Source: Rhizobium bangladeshense
Lineage (GTDB): Bacteria > Pseudomonadota > Alphaproteobacteria > Rhizobiales > Rhizobiaceae
DNA length: 64,000 nucleotides
Direction: 5' to 3'
Assembly (NCBI RefSeq): GCF_017357245.1
Contig: NZ_CP071612.1
Span: 1,863,001-1,927,000 of the forward strand
The notes beneath the pieces are model-generated. The model saw only the letters and a program-made list of their open reading frames with translations. It ran no database searches and was not told where the DNA came from. Each line of letters begins with the position of its first letter. The stretch's first letter is position 1. This document shows positions 1 through 9,302 of the stretch, one piece after another. Made by a program: the position numbers and the translations under genes.

Positions 1-736
1 ACAGCATCGATGTCGCCGGCTTCGCAGGATAGTCGCGGTTTTCCTTATAGCCATTGAGCGCGTCTTCGATGAAGGTGCCGAGTCTCACCTGTGCGCCCTG
101 CTCGCCCGGCGTCCATACGTCGGCGAATTCCTTGGCCCAGTTCGGCTTCCTAGGCAGTAGCTTCCAGCTCTCCAGCCTTTCCGAGGTCGGAAGCCGCGAT
201 GCCAGCCGCAGCGACGCAGGTGCGTCGAGTGGCGGCCCAGGTTCGCCCGCTCGCTCGAGTGCCCGCCAGAATGGCGCGTAGACGCGGTACGGCGCACCCT
301 TCCCGGTCATCAGCCTGGATGGTTCATGCAGCAGCTGGCCGCCGAAGCTTCTCGTCTCGATCGCCTGCTTTTCCAGTTCGTGCTCGATGCGGATGTCGAT
401 CGAAAGACCAGATGGGTCGTAGCGGCGGTTCCAGAAGACAGCATCGGCGCCGCTTTCCCTGATAACCGCCCGAAGCACATCGAGCGCCTCACCGCTTACA
501 AGCACCAGCCGTCCCTGCCGCGAACGCAGCGATTTGCCGAGCGCATCCAGCGAATGATGAAGCCACCAGGCTTGGGCTGCGCCGAGCGGACCTGTACCTG
601 CTGCCCTTGGCTCGTTGATGTAAAGAGCGATGATTGGCCGCGCGGAGACGTGGGCGGCGTTGAGAGCCTGATTATCGTCCAGGCGCAAATCCTTTCGAAA
701 CCACAGGATGACAGGTTTTTCCGCGTTGTTTGCCAA
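1..736 (-). CDS. phrB: Deoxyribodipyrimidine photolyase, N-terminal part (runs off the left edge)
   Basis: Light-dependent repair of cyclobutane pyrimidine dimers; FAD plus an antenna chromophore. The minus-strand translation opens with PVILWFRKDLRLDDNQAL, the typical start of the N-terminal antenna-binding Rossmann domain, followed by LVLVSGEALDVL and VFWNRRYDP, both characteristic of class I photolyases. No ATG is in frame near this point. I chose the TTG at 736 because a GGA lies about 10 nt upstream; a second TTG at 745 is possible. About 245 residues are visible; the FAD-binding C-terminal half lies outside the window. The frame stays open to the edge. Family certain, exact start uncertain. 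Confidence 0.9.
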   Translation of the reverse strand, partial: MANNAEKPVILWFRKDLRLDDNQALNAAHVSARPIIALYINEPRAAGTGPLGAAQAWWLHHSLDALGKSLRSRQGRLVLVSGEALDVLRAVIRESGADAVFWNRRYDPSGLSIDIRIEHELEKQAIETRSFGGQLLHEPSRLMTGKGAPYRVYAPFWRALERAGEPGPPLDAPASLRLASRLPTSERLESWKLLPRKPNWAKEFADVWTPGEQGAQVRLGTFIEDALNGYKENRDYPAKPATSML

Positions 737-837
737 TGAAACCAATTCCGTGCTCGCGTTAGTTTTCGGCCGAGTACGGATGTACGCAACGGTCGGGTCA
801 AAAGTTTCATGCGGGGAGCTTTTTTCCGCCGTGACAT

Positions 838-863
838 GAAAAAGGCCGGCATATGCCGGCCTC
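838..863 (-). terminator. Intrinsic terminator of the small secreted protein gene
   Basis: A perfect palindrome AGGCCGGCATATGCCGGCCT (843-862) is followed on the minus strand by TTTTTC. It sits 37 nt after the stop codon of the gene at 900-1226. Confidence 0.75.
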
Positions 864-899
864 TCTGAGCGTGGTGTTTCAAAGCGGGCGATAACCTGG

Positions 900-1226
900 T
901 CAGTTGTCGTATTCGCGGCAGGCTTCGCTGATCGAGGCGCCGCTCTGACCGCCGCGCGTGTCGATACCGGTACCCTGCTGCGGCATGCCGGCGCATTCCA
1001 TCGCCTGCGGCTGGCGGATGCTTTGTGTCGTGGTCGGATCAACCGGTGCGACTTGGACAGGACGAATACCATTGTCGCTGTTGGTGTAGTCGGAAGAATA
1101 GTTAGGCGAACTCGGATCGGTCGATCCGCCATTGGTCGGTCCGATAGGATCAGGGTTCGACTGGGCAAAGGCTGACGACGCCATGCCGATCGCAAGCAAC
1201 GAAGCGGCAATAAGAGATTTGGTCAT
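900..1226 (-). CDS. Small secreted protein, function unknown
   Basis: 108 aa with a clear Sec signal peptide: the charged N-terminus MTKSLIAAS, a hydrophobic core and a cleavage-like SSAFAQ around residue 22. The mature part is rich in Ser, Asn, Pro, Thr and Gly with two Cys, one in MECAG and one in EACREY, so a single disulfide in the periplasm is possible. I do not recognise a named family. It resembles in style, not clearly in sequence, the Gly/Ser-rich secreted protein at 18874-19215. An AGGAGG sequence precedes the ATG. An EcfG-type promoter (1270-1294) lies just upstream, which suggests induction in the general stress response. Confidence 0.75.
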   Translation of the reverse strand: MTKSLIAASLLAIGMASSAFAQSNPDPIGPTNGGSTDPSSPNYSSDYTNSDNGIRPVQVAPVDPTTTQSIRQPQAMECAGMPQQGTGIDTRGGQSGASISEACREYDN

Positions 1227-1269
1227 GAGGATATCCTCCTTTGATTTTCATCATGGATGACCTCTGGGT

Positions 1270-1294
1270 AACCACCTGGAGGAATCATTGTTCC
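1270..1294 (-). promoter_or_regulatory. Candidate EcfG (general stress sigma) promoter for the 900-1226 gene
   Basis: On the minus strand the sequence reads GGAAC, 16 nt, then GGTT. The alphaproteobacterial EcfG/RpoE2 consensus is GGAAC-N16-CGTT (GGAAC-N18-TT in looser form). It lies about 45 nt upstream of the ATG at 1226. The match is good but not perfect (GGTT in place of CGTT). Confidence 0.5.
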
Positions 1295-1838
1295 GATATT
1301 TTTGAGAAACCTGCACGCGAGCCTTGCATGGTCACGCTTAAACCTTAACGGGCGAAGCCGCTGGATCGGCCACGCCGCCTGCCTTGGTGGCATGGCAAGG
1401 CCCCTATGTTCGTTGCTCCACGCGAGGCCGCAGATCTTGGGCTGCAGATTGCGCTTGCACTCGCCCTGACGGCAGGCTGAAGCGGTCGCATTGGCGGCCG
1501 TGGGTGGCGAGAAGGCGGGTATCTCAGCGATTGTTGTCGGCCGCCCGCTATGGACCGCAGTCCCGATGCGCATCGACCCCGCAGAAATGGCCGATCTCCG
1601 CGCTGACCCGCTCACGGCGTAGGAACTCCCAGACCGCTCCAAACAACTGTGCCAGACCGGATAGGCTTGCGCGTCTCCCTGCGATTTGATTGCCACCTCG
1701 GGTACGACGGCCTTCTAAAACAGATCTCGCGTCAAGGTGTTTCCGAGGGTTGCAAAACGCAGCAATTTGCCGTTTCATCGTCGACAGCGACAACCATCCG
1801 ACACTCCTCCTTAACGAGATCCGCCCTTGCACCCGCCG
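1295..1838. other. Intergenic region with a possible decayed ORF
   Basis: No intact gene is convincing here. On the plus strand a 24-codon frame beginning at the ATG near 1409 encodes a hydrophobic segment (LGLQIALALALTAG) that stops near 1480. The adjacent frame continues with coding-like sequence (AVALAAVGGEKAGISAIVVG, later PMRIDPAEMADL) to a TAG at about 1620. A frameshift would join them into a protein of about 70 residues. I do not recognise the product. Longer ORFs on the minus strand have atypical composition and look like shadows. Confidence 0.3.
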
Positions 1839-2504
1839 ATGCCCCATGGCTTCGAGAAGCCCTATGCCGCCTTCCTGTTCGACATGGACGGCACCATCCT
1901 CAATTCGATTCTCGCCGCCGAGCGGGTTTGGAGCGACTGGGCAAGACGCCATGGACTCGATGTCGCAACCTTCTTGCCGAAGATGCATGGATCGCGCGGC
2001 ATTGACACGATTACCCGGCTGAACCTGCCAGGCGTCGATCCCGAATACGAAGCACGGCTGGTGACCGAGGCCGAAATTGCTGATGTCGGCGATGTCGTTG
2101 CCATTCCAGGCGCGGCCGCCTTCCTCAGTTCGTTACCGCCGGAGCGCTGGGCGATCGTCACCTCTTCGCCATTGCGCCTCGCCCGCCGCCGGCTCGAAGC
2201 GGCCGGCCTGCCGTTGCCGAAATTCATGGTGACGGCGGAGGATGTGGCGGTCGGCAAGCCCGATCCGCAATGTTATATTCTCGGCGCCGAACGCCTTGGT
2301 GTCAGCACGCAGGATTGTCTGGTATTTGAGGATGTCGCAGCCGGCATTAAGGCCGGCGAGGCGGCGGGCGCCGATGTCATGGTGGTTACGGCGACCCATC
2401 ACCATAAGATGGAAACACCGCATCCGAGCATCTCTTCCTACAATGAGATCGCCGTTCGCATCTCGGCCGGCCACAAAATGTTCGTCGGTGCGAAGCCGGC
2501 TTGA
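1839..2504 (+). CDS. HAD-superfamily phosphatase
   Basis: 221 aa, subfamily I haloacid-dehalogenase hydrolase of the phosphoglycolate / glycerol-3-phosphate phosphatase type. Motif I FDMDGTIL (nucleophile Asp15, acid Asp17), motif II VTSS, motif III Lys in GKPDP, and motif IV VFEDVAAGIKAG are all present, so it should be an active Mg-dependent phosphatase. A four-helix cap lies between motifs I and II. The substrate cannot be read from sequence. The ATG at 1839 was preferred over the in-frame TTG at 1827; neither has a strong ribosome site. It converges on nasA with about 30 bp between the stops, and no terminator is obvious between them. Confidence 0.88.
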   Translation: MPHGFEKPYAAFLFDMDGTILNSILAAERVWSDWARRHGLDVATFLPKMHGSRGIDTITRLNLPGVDPEYEARLVTEAEIADVGDVVAIPGAAAFLSSLPPERWAIVTSSPLRLARRRLEAAGLPLPKFMVTAEDVAVGKPDPQCYILGAERLGVSTQDCLVFEDVAAGIKAGEAAGADVMVVTATHHHKMETPHPSISSYNEIAVRISAGHKMFVGAKPA

Positions 2505-2534
2505 CATCCAGCCGACCGTATCCTCAGTTGCTGT

Positions 2535-5192
2535 TCATTCCGCCGCTGCGGCGAGACAGCGATCGATAATCCTTCCGATTTCGCTGCGGCAGGAGCCGCA
2601 ATTGGTTCCGGCGCTCGTTTCTTTGCCGACTGCTTCAACGCTGTGGCATCCGCCCCGCACTGCAGCAGCGATCTGGTTGACCCCGACACTGAAGCAGGAG
2701 CAGACGGTTGCACCGGGATCCGCTCTGCCGGCCCCCGGACGGCCTGCGACCAGCGCAAAACGTTTCCTGAGGTCGCCATGCGCCGCGGTGAGCTGCGAGA
2801 TCGCCCAATTGCGTGCAACCGCAACCGGCTCTCGTGCGAGAAACAGAGCGGCAAGCAGGACCTCGCCATCGAAGAAGGCAAGTCTGAGATCGCCGGACTG
2901 CCGATCGGCGTACCCCAGCGGTTCGATCTCGGGCGGAATGGCGAACAACCTCCGGCACCAGGCGATCCAGTCTTCGACGGCCTCCGTGAAGGCAAGCTCC
3001 AGTCGCCAGCCGCCGGCAGCTTTCGCCACCGCCCAATAGGCCGCGTCGGGTGTGGCCGGTTTTGTCGCCGAGACCGCAAAACCATAATGCGCGGCGCGTA
3101 AGGGCCGAACGGCGACGGCAACGTTCTTCGACGCCGGTTGGCCAGAAAGAGGATCGGTGATCGGCGCGACCACGGCATCGATGCGCGCTTTTGCAGCGAA
3201 CTGGTCGTTCCAGTGCATTGGTGCGAAGATGCCGCCGCGCGCCTGGCGGTCGGTCACCAGCGCCCGCACGATCGCCTTGCCGTGAGGGCTCTCGATTTCC
3301 ACGAGTCCGGCGCTTGATATACCGGCTTCGATCGCATCGCGCGGATGGATTTCGGCAAAGGGTTCGGCGATATGGGCGGACAGCCGAGCGCTCTTCCCGG
3401 TTCGCGTCATCGTGTGCCACTGGTCGCGGATGCGGCCGGTGTTCAGCGTGAAGGGGAAATCGGTACTGGTGCGATCCGTCGCGGGCGGTTTCACTGCAAT
3501 GAAACGCGCCTTGCCATCGGCATGGAAGAAACCGCCCTCGGCGAAGAAGCGGGTGACGCCGGCTGCCGTTCCTGCCGGCTGCGGCCATTGAAAGGGCGAC
3601 AGTTCGTCATAGGCGCGGCCGCTGATGCCGGCGCGCGCACCAATGTCGAAATCGCGGCTGCCGTTGTTTTCGAAGGCGGAAAGTGCCGCATGTTCCGCAA
3701 AGATTGCGGCCGGCGCGTCAAAATCGAAAGCGGCGCCAAATCCCATGCGGCGTGCGACCTCCGCAAGCTGCCACCAGTCAGCCCTGGCGTCGCCCGGGAC
3801 GTGGAGAAACGGCCGCTGCCTAGAAATGCGCCGTTCGGAATTGGTGACGGTACCGTTCTTCTCGCCCCAGCCGAGCGAGGGCAAAAGTACATGGGCGTGA
3901 CGGGTCGTGTCCGTATCCTTCAGGATGTCCGACACGACCACGAAAGGACAGGCGGCGATCGCGCTTTCGACGTTGTCGGCGTCCGGCATCGAGACAACCG
4001 GATTGGTGGCCATGACCCAGAGCGCCTTGATGCGCCCGTCGGCCACCGCACGGAACATGTCGACCGCCTTCAGTCCGGGTTTTGCGGCGATGACCGGCGA
4101 GCTCCAGAAGCGCTGAACGCGGTCCCGGTCATCCGCACTTTCGATCGCCATATGGGCGGCAAGCATATTGGCGAGGCCGCCGACCTCTCGCCCGCCCATG
4201 GCGTTCGGCTGACCGGTCAGCGAGAACGGTCCCATGCCGGGCCGACCGACGCGGCCGGTCGCGAGGTGACAGTTGAGGATGGCATTGACCTTGTCGGTGC
4301 CGGAGGAGGATTGGTTGACGCCCTGGCTGTAACAGGTGACCACTTTCTCGGTCGTCTCAAACAGGCGGAAGAACTCCCTGATCTGCATCGCCGGCAGGCC
4401 GGTCCGTTCCAGGAGATCGTTGATATCAAGGGCGGCTGCGGTCGCGAAAGCGTCGCCGAAGCCTTCCGTATGGGCGGCGATATAGTTCTGGTCGACTGCC
4501 GGGCTCGTCGCAAGATGCGCAAGCAGTCCCATGAACAGCGCAACGTCGCTGTCCGGGCGGATTGCCAGATGCAGGTCCGCGATGTCGCATGTCATCGTCC
4601 GGCGCGGATCGATAACGACGATCCGCATGTTTGGCCGCGCCGTCTTAGCGGCGGCGAGCCGCTGGTAAATGACGGGGTGACACCAGGCAAGGTTGGAGCC
4701 GGTCAGAACGACCAGATCGGCGAGTTCGATATCCTCATAGGTGCCGGGCACTGTATCGGCGCCAAAGGCGCGGCGATGCCCTGCAACGGACGAGGACATG
4801 CAGAGCCTGGAATTGGTATCAATATTGCCGGAGCCGATGAAGCCCTTCATCAGCTTGTTGGCGATGTAATAGTCTTCGGTGAGCAATTGGCCGGAGACGT
4901 AGAAGGCAACCGAATCCGGCCCGTGTTCGGCGATCGTTTCGGAAAATCGCCGCGCGACCAGATCGAGCGCCTCATCCCAGCCGCTCCGCTCGCCTTCGAT
5001 TTCGGGGTAAAGAAGCCGGCCGTCGAGATCGATGGTTTCGGCAAGCGCCGAACCCTTCGAGCAGAGCCGGCCGAAATTCGACGGATGCTCGGGATCGCCC
5101 TTGACGCTGACGGCGCCCGCCTCGTCGACCGTGGCGATAACGCCGCAGCCGACGCCGCAATAGGGGCAGGTGGTCTTGGTTTCAGCCGCCAT
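2535..5192 (-). CDS. nasA: Assimilatory nitrate reductase, large catalytic subunit
   Basis: 885 aa cytoplasmic molybdenum enzyme reducing nitrate to nitrite. The N-terminus carries the [4Fe-4S] motif with Cys9, Cys12, Cys16 and Cys44 (CPYCGVGCG, then RLCSKG), followed by the molybdopterin oxidoreductase body (GTYEDIELADLVVLTGSN, NPVVSMPDADN) and a molydopterin-dinucleotide-binding domain (FPFTLNTGRIRDQWHTMTR). The last 60 residues form a BFD-type [2Fe-2S] domain (TVCSCFSVGV and NCGSCRSEI), an extra electron-entry module common in proteobacterial NasA. There is no twin-arginine signal, consistent with an assimilatory enzyme. Its ATG follows the nirD stop codon directly, so it is the last gene of narK-nirB-nirD-nasA. 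Confidence 0.96.
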   Translation of the reverse strand: MAAETKTTCPYCGVGCGVIATVDEAGAVSVKGDPEHPSNFGRLCSKGSALAETIDLDGRLLYPEIEGERSGWDEALDLVARRFSETIAEHGPDSVAFYVSGQLLTEDYYIANKLMKGFIGSGNIDTNSRLCMSSSVAGHRRAFGADTVPGTYEDIELADLVVLTGSNLAWCHPVIYQRLAAAKTARPNMRIVVIDPRRTMTCDIADLHLAIRPDSDVALFMGLLAHLATSPAVDQNYIAAHTEGFGDAFATAAALDINDLLERTGLPAMQIREFFRLFETTEKVVTCYSQGVNQSSSGTDKVNAILNCHLATGRVGRPGMGPFSLTGQPNAMGGREVGGLANMLAAHMAIESADDRDRVQRFWSSPVIAAKPGLKAVDMFRAVADGRIKALWVMATNPVVSMPDADNVESAIAACPFVVVSDILKDTDTTRHAHVLLPSLGWGEKNGTVTNSERRISRQRPFLHVPGDARADWWQLAEVARRMGFGAAFDFDAPAAIFAEHAALSAFENNGSRDFDIGARAGISGRAYDELSPFQWPQPAGTAAGVTRFFAEGGFFHADGKARFIAVKPPATDRTSTDFPFTLNTGRIRDQWHTMTRTGKSARLSAHIAEPFAEIHPRDAIEAGISSAGLVEIESPHGKAIVRALVTDRQARGGIFAPMHWNDQFAAKARIDAVVAPITDPLSGQPASKNVAVAVRPLRAAHYGFAVSATKPATPDAAYWAVAKAAGGWRLELAFTEAVEDWIAWCRRLFAIPPEIEPLGYADRQSGDLRLAFFDGEVLLAALFLAREPVAVARNWAISQLTAAHGDLRKRFALVAGRPGAGRADPGATVCSCFSVGVNQIAAAVRGGCHSVEAVGKETSAGTNCGSCRSEIGRIIDRCLAAAAE

Positions 5193-5537
5193 CTATTCCG
5201 CCGCCATCATCAGGCTTTCCAGAGCGATGAAGAGGGCGCCGTCCTCGTTGCGAACGGGTATGGTTCGCACCTCACCCTTGTCGGCACCGAGCGCTTTGCC
5301 GGTTTCGAGAGAGATCACCCAGTTGTGCAGCGGGCAGGTAACGGCCTTGGCATGCACGATGCCCTGCGAGAGCGGACCACCCTTGTGGGGGCAGTGATCC
5401 TCGATGGCGAAAACCTCGTTTTCCGCCGTGCGGAAGACGGCGATCTTGCCTTGCGGCGTCTTTACGCAGCGGGCGCCGCGTAAGGGGATGTCGGAGATGT
5501 CACCGATTGGATGCCAGTTTTCATTGGGCCAGTTCAT
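5193..5537 (-). CDS. nirD: Nitrite reductase small subunit
   Basis: 114 aa Rieske-fold subunit of the NADH-dependent assimilatory nitrite reductase. The complete Rieske ligand set is present (CPH at HCPHKGG and CPLH at TCPLHNW), unlike many NirD proteins that have lost it, so it may bind a [2Fe-2S] cluster. The ATG at 5537 was chosen because AAGGAG lies 6 nt upstream; an in-frame ATG at 5543 overlaps that ribosome site. It lies 10 bp after nirB and abuts nasA, indicating translational coupling. Confidence 0.95.
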   Translation of the reverse strand: MNWPNENWHPIGDISDIPLRGARCVKTPQGKIAVFRTAENEVFAIEDHCPHKGGPLSQGIVHAKAVTCPLHNWVISLETGKALGADKGEVRTIPVRNEDGALFIALESLMMAAE

Positions 5538-5547
5538 GTCCATCTCC

Positions 5548-7998
5548 TTACTCGGCTGCCTGCTGATAGCCGATCGTCGCCATCGGCTTGAACTCGTGCT
5601 TGTCCTTGCCCGAAACGCGCTCCGACCAGGGGTCGACCTGGGCGAATTTCTGGGAGAAGACGAAGCGGTCGTAATAGGCTTTGCGCTTCTCGGCATCGCC
5701 CAGAATCTGCCGGCGGATTTCCTCCAGGCCGATGCGCTTCGCCCACTTGTAGATGCGCTCGAGATAGCGCGCCTGCTCGCGGTACATCTGCGTCAGGGCA
5801 ACGATATGCTCCAGTGCCTCGTCCTCGGTCTTCACAAGCCCGAGCACCTCGGTACCCTTGATGTCGAGACCGGCCGCGCCGGCGAAGTGGATTTCGAAGC
5901 CGGAATCCACGCAGATCACGCCGATATCCTTGCAGGTCGCTTCCGCGCAGTTACGCGGGCAGCCGGAAACCGCCATCTTCAGCTTGGCCGGTGTCCACGA
6001 TCCCCACATGAATTTCTCGATGCGGATGCCGAGACCCGTGGAATCCTGCGTGCCGAAGCGGCACCAGTCCGAACCAACACAGGTCTTCACCGTGCGCAGA
6101 CCTTTGGCATAGGCCTGGCCGGAGACGAAGCCGGCCTTGCCAAGATCGGCCCAGACGGCAGGCAGGTCTTCCTTTTCCACGCCCAGCAGATCGATGCGCT
6201 GGCCGCCCGTCACCTTCACCATCGGGATGGCAAACTTGTCGACGACATCGGCGATAGCGCGAAGCTCTGTCGATGAGGTGACGCCGCCCCACATACGCGG
6301 AACGACCGAATAGGTGCCGTCCTTCTGGATATTGGCGTGGACGCGCTCGTTGATGAAGCGCGACTGGTAGTCGTCCGCATATTCGTCGGGCCAATCGCAG
6401 ACGAGGTAATAGTTGAGTGCGGGGCGACATTTGGCACAGCCGCAGGAGGTCTTCCACTCGAGCTCCTGCATGACGGCGGGGATGCTCTTCAGCCCCTTTG
6501 CCTTGATCAGCCGCCGGACATCGTCATGCCCAAGTTCGGTGCAGGTGCACATCGGCTGGACGGCAGCCGGATTGTAGCTGTCTCCGAGCGTCAGCGCCAT
6601 CAGCTGTTCGACGAGGCCGGTGCAGGAACCGCAGGAGGCGGATGCCTTCGTATGGGCGCGGACGTCGTCGAGCGACGTCAGCCCCTTGGAGGTGATCGTC
6701 GAGGTGATCTTGCCCTTGCATACGCCGTTGCAGCCACAGATTTCCGCGTCATCCGGCAAGGCTGCAACGGCCGCCATAGGGTCCAGCGGTGACCCTCCCT
6801 GATAGGCCTGACCGAAGATCAGCGTCTCACGCATCTCCGAAATATCGGTCGCCTTCTTCTTCAGGTCGTTGAACCAGGCGCCGTCGGCGGTTTCGCCGTA
6901 GAGCACGGTGCCGATGATCTTGTTGTCCTTCAGCACCAGGCGCTTGTAGATGCCGGCGCTGGCATCGCGCAGCACGATCTCTTCGCGATCGTCACCATCA
7001 GCGAAGTCACCGAGAGAATAAAGCTCGATGCCGGTGACCTTCAGCTTGGTCGGCGTGTCGGCGTGAACGAAGGCGGGCGAGCGATCGCCGGAGAGATGCG
7101 CGGCCGCGATGCGGGCCATTTCATAAAGCGGGGCAACGAGGCCATAGACCATGCCGCCCACCTCGGCGCATTCGCCGAGCGCAAGAATATTGCCGTCCGA
7201 AGTCTGCATGCCGGCATCGACGACGATGCCGCGATTGACCGCCAGGCCGGCGTCCTTCGCCAGGCCGACATTCGGGCGAATGCCGACCGCCATGACGACA
7301 AGAGTCGCCGGAATGATGCGACCGTCGTCGAGCTCGATGCCCTCTACCCTGCCATTGCCGATGATTGCCTTGGTATTGGCCTTGCAGATGACCTTGATAC
7401 CGCGCTCCTCGACTGCCTTCTGCAAGAGATAGCCGGCGGCGGGGTCAAGCTGGCGCTCCATCAGCGTCGGCATGACATGTAGTACGGTGACATCCATGCC
7501 GCGCTGGGCAAGGCCGGCTGCCGCTTCAAGCCCGAGCAGGCCGCCGCCGATGACGACGGCCTTTTCACGGGACTGGGCGGCAAGCAGCATGGCCTGCACG
7601 TCGTCGAGGTCGCGATAGGTGATGACGCCGGGCAGATCCTTGCCGGGCACCGGGATGATGAAGGGCACCGAACCCGTGGCAATCACCAGCTTGTCGTAGC
7701 TTTCGGTGACGCCGTGGTCGGAGGTGACCGTCTTGGCGGCGCGATCGATGTTGACGATCCTGTGGCCCTTATAGAGCGTGATGCCATGCTTGATATACCA
7801 GCCGTCGCCGTGGATGATGATCTGCTCGTAGTCCTTTTCTCCGGAGAGAACCGGCGACAGCATGATACGGTCGTAATTGACGCGTGGTTCGGCGTTGAAG
7901 ATCGTAACTTCATAGCGTCCAGGCGCCTGCTCGAAGAGGTGCTCCAGCATGCGCCCGGGCGCCATGCCATTGCCGATGATAACGAGTTTTTCGGTCAT
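5548..7998 (-). CDS. nirB: Nitrite reductase [NAD(P)H], large subunit
   Basis: 816 aa, six-electron reduction of nitrite to ammonium in the cytoplasm. Domain order: FAD/NAD(P)-binding pyridine nucleotide oxidoreductase (IIGNGMAPGR at the N-terminus; VIGGGLLGLEAA near residue 150), then two consecutive BFD-type [2Fe-2S] motifs (CGCNGVCKGK with SCGSCTGL; CTCTELG with CGCAKCRP), then the ferredoxin-like half domain and the siroheme/[4Fe-4S] domain with CVGSDWC and SGCPRNCAEATC, the four cluster Cys. Full length for the family. It follows narK by 16 bp. Confidence 0.97.
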   Translation of the reverse strand: MTEKLVIIGNGMAPGRMLEHLFEQAPGRYEVTIFNAEPRVNYDRIMLSPVLSGEKDYEQIIIHGDGWYIKHGITLYKGHRIVNIDRAAKTVTSDHGVTESYDKLVIATGSVPFIIPVPGKDLPGVITYRDLDDVQAMLLAAQSREKAVVIGGGLLGLEAAAGLAQRGMDVTVLHVMPTLMERQLDPAAGYLLQKAVEERGIKVICKANTKAIIGNGRVEGIELDDGRIIPATLVVMAVGIRPNVGLAKDAGLAVNRGIVVDAGMQTSDGNILALGECAEVGGMVYGLVAPLYEMARIAAAHLSGDRSPAFVHADTPTKLKVTGIELYSLGDFADGDDREEIVLRDASAGIYKRLVLKDNKIIGTVLYGETADGAWFNDLKKKATDISEMRETLIFGQAYQGGSPLDPMAAVAALPDDAEICGCNGVCKGKITSTITSKGLTSLDDVRAHTKASASCGSCTGLVEQLMALTLGDSYNPAAVQPMCTCTELGHDDVRRLIKAKGLKSIPAVMQELEWKTSCGCAKCRPALNYYLVCDWPDEYADDYQSRFINERVHANIQKDGTYSVVPRMWGGVTSSTELRAIADVVDKFAIPMVKVTGGQRIDLLGVEKEDLPAVWADLGKAGFVSGQAYAKGLRTVKTCVGSDWCRFGTQDSTGLGIRIEKFMWGSWTPAKLKMAVSGCPRNCAEATCKDIGVICVDSGFEIHFAGAAGLDIKGTEVLGLVKTEDEALEHIVALTQMYREQARYLERIYKWAKRIGLEEIRRQILGDAEKRKAYYDRFVFSQKFAQVDPWSERVSGKDKHEFKPMATIGYQQAAE

Positions 7999-8014
7999 AT
8001 TTACAGTCCTTGGA

Positions 8015-9256
8015 TCAGGTTGCAGCCACGGGCGCAGAGTGCCCCTGGCGCGACAATTGCTTGACGGACAGATGCATCCAGATGAGCGAGATCGCGACGA
8101 TCGCGAAGAGCAGCAGGAAACAGCTGGACCAAAGGCCGGTCATGTCCTTGAGAAGGCCAAAGGCGATCGGGAGAATGAAGCCCCCGAGCCCACCCATCAT
8201 CCCGACGATGCCACCTACGGCGCCGACGTTTTCGGGGTAATAGGCCGGAATGTGCTTGTAGACGGCGGCCTTGCCGAGGCTCATGAAGAAGCCGAGCACG
8301 AAGATGACGACGATAAAGATGGCTGGTGTGATGGCCGAGGCCGGCAGTGACAGGACGAGCGTGGCCACGGCCGAAACCGCAAACATCGCATACATGACGC
8401 TGCGCGCGCCTTTCTTGTCCGACAGCACGCCGCCGAACGCGCGGAAGATGCTGCCTGGGATCGAATAGGCGGCTGCGATCATGCCGGCCGTTTCCAGGTT
8501 GAAGTCATAGACGCCGACCAGATAGCGCGGCAGCCACAGGGACAGGGCGACGAAGCCGCCGAAGGCGAAGAAATAGTAGAGCGAGAAGCGCCAGACCTGG
8601 ACGTTCTGCAGCGGCGCGAATTCCGCGGCAAGGCTCTTGGAGGCGACGCCGCGTTCGCGACGAAGACGGAAAGCCGGATCATCGGTCGTGGTGAACCAGA
8701 AGACGATTGCCATCAGTGCGAGGCCGACAGCCCAGATCTGCGCAACTGCCTGCCATCCCCACGCGATCAGCACGAAGGGTGCTGCGAATTTGGTCACTGC
8801 CGCACCAACATTGCCGGCGCCGAAGATCCCGAGCGCCGTGCCTTGCTTGTCCGCGGGGAAGAAGGGCGAGACATAGGCGACACCGACTGCGAAGGAGCCG
8901 CCGGCAAGGCCGACACCGAGGCCGGCGATCAGCATCTGCGTATAAGTTTGGGCGTAGGAAAGCAGGAAAGTCGCCAATGCAGCGGCAAGCATTGTCAGCG
9001 TATAGACGAGCCGACCGCCGTAACGCCCGGTCCAGATGCCGAGGACAATGCGCACCACCGATCCCGTCAGGACGGGGGTGCCGACGAGCAATCCGAATTC
9101 GGCCTCGTTCAAGCCGAGGTCCTGTTTGATGCGAATGCCGATGATCGCGAAGATCGTCCAGACGGCAAAACAGAGGGTGAAGGCCACCGTGGAAATCCAC
9201 AGTGCTTTGGCTGGTTCGCTGGCGGACATGGGCGGCGCTTTCTCGATGGCAGACAT
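8015..9256 (-). CDS. narK: Nitrate/nitrite MFS transporter
   Basis: 413 aa, twelve predicted membrane segments, Major Facilitator Superfamily nitrate/nitrite porter (NarK/NasA type). The N-terminus ALWISTVAFTLCFAVWTIF and the segment FVALSLWLPRYLVG are typical. An upstream in-frame ATG would add 28 residues, but the ATG at 9256 has GGAGAAGCT directly before it and the added residues would be coded by the leader. First gene of the nas structural operon; preceded by the regulated leader (9257-9560). It should supply nitrate to NasA and may export or import nitrite. Confidence 0.93.
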   Translation of the reverse strand: MSAIEKAPPMSASEPAKALWISTVAFTLCFAVWTIFAIIGIRIKQDLGLNEAEFGLLVGTPVLTGSVVRIVLGIWTGRYGGRLVYTLTMLAAALATFLLSYAQTYTQMLIAGLGVGLAGGSFAVGVAYVSPFFPADKQGTALGIFGAGNVGAAVTKFAAPFVLIAWGWQAVAQIWAVGLALMAIVFWFTTTDDPAFRLRRERGVASKSLAAEFAPLQNVQVWRFSLYYFFAFGGFVALSLWLPRYLVGVYDFNLETAGMIAAAYSIPGSIFRAFGGVLSDKKGARSVMYAMFAVSAVATLVLSLPASAITPAIFIVVIFVLGFFMSLGKAAVYKHIPAYYPENVGAVGGIVGMMGGLGGFILPIAFGLLKDMTGLWSSCFLLLFAIVAISLIWMHLSVKQLSRQGHSAPVAAT

Positions 9257-9302
9257 AGCTTCTCCGTGGCACGACAAGGTCGTGCCGATCCATTGCTGAG
9301 GG

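Noticed and set aside
1223-1696. Minus-strand ORF of about 157 codons upstream of the secreted protein gene
   Set aside because: Atypical composition, no ribosome site, and an EcfG-type promoter for the downstream gene lies inside it.
3345-5483. Plus-strand ORF of about 712 codons opposite nasA and nirD
   Set aside because: Shadow of nasA codon use; poor composition and no family match.
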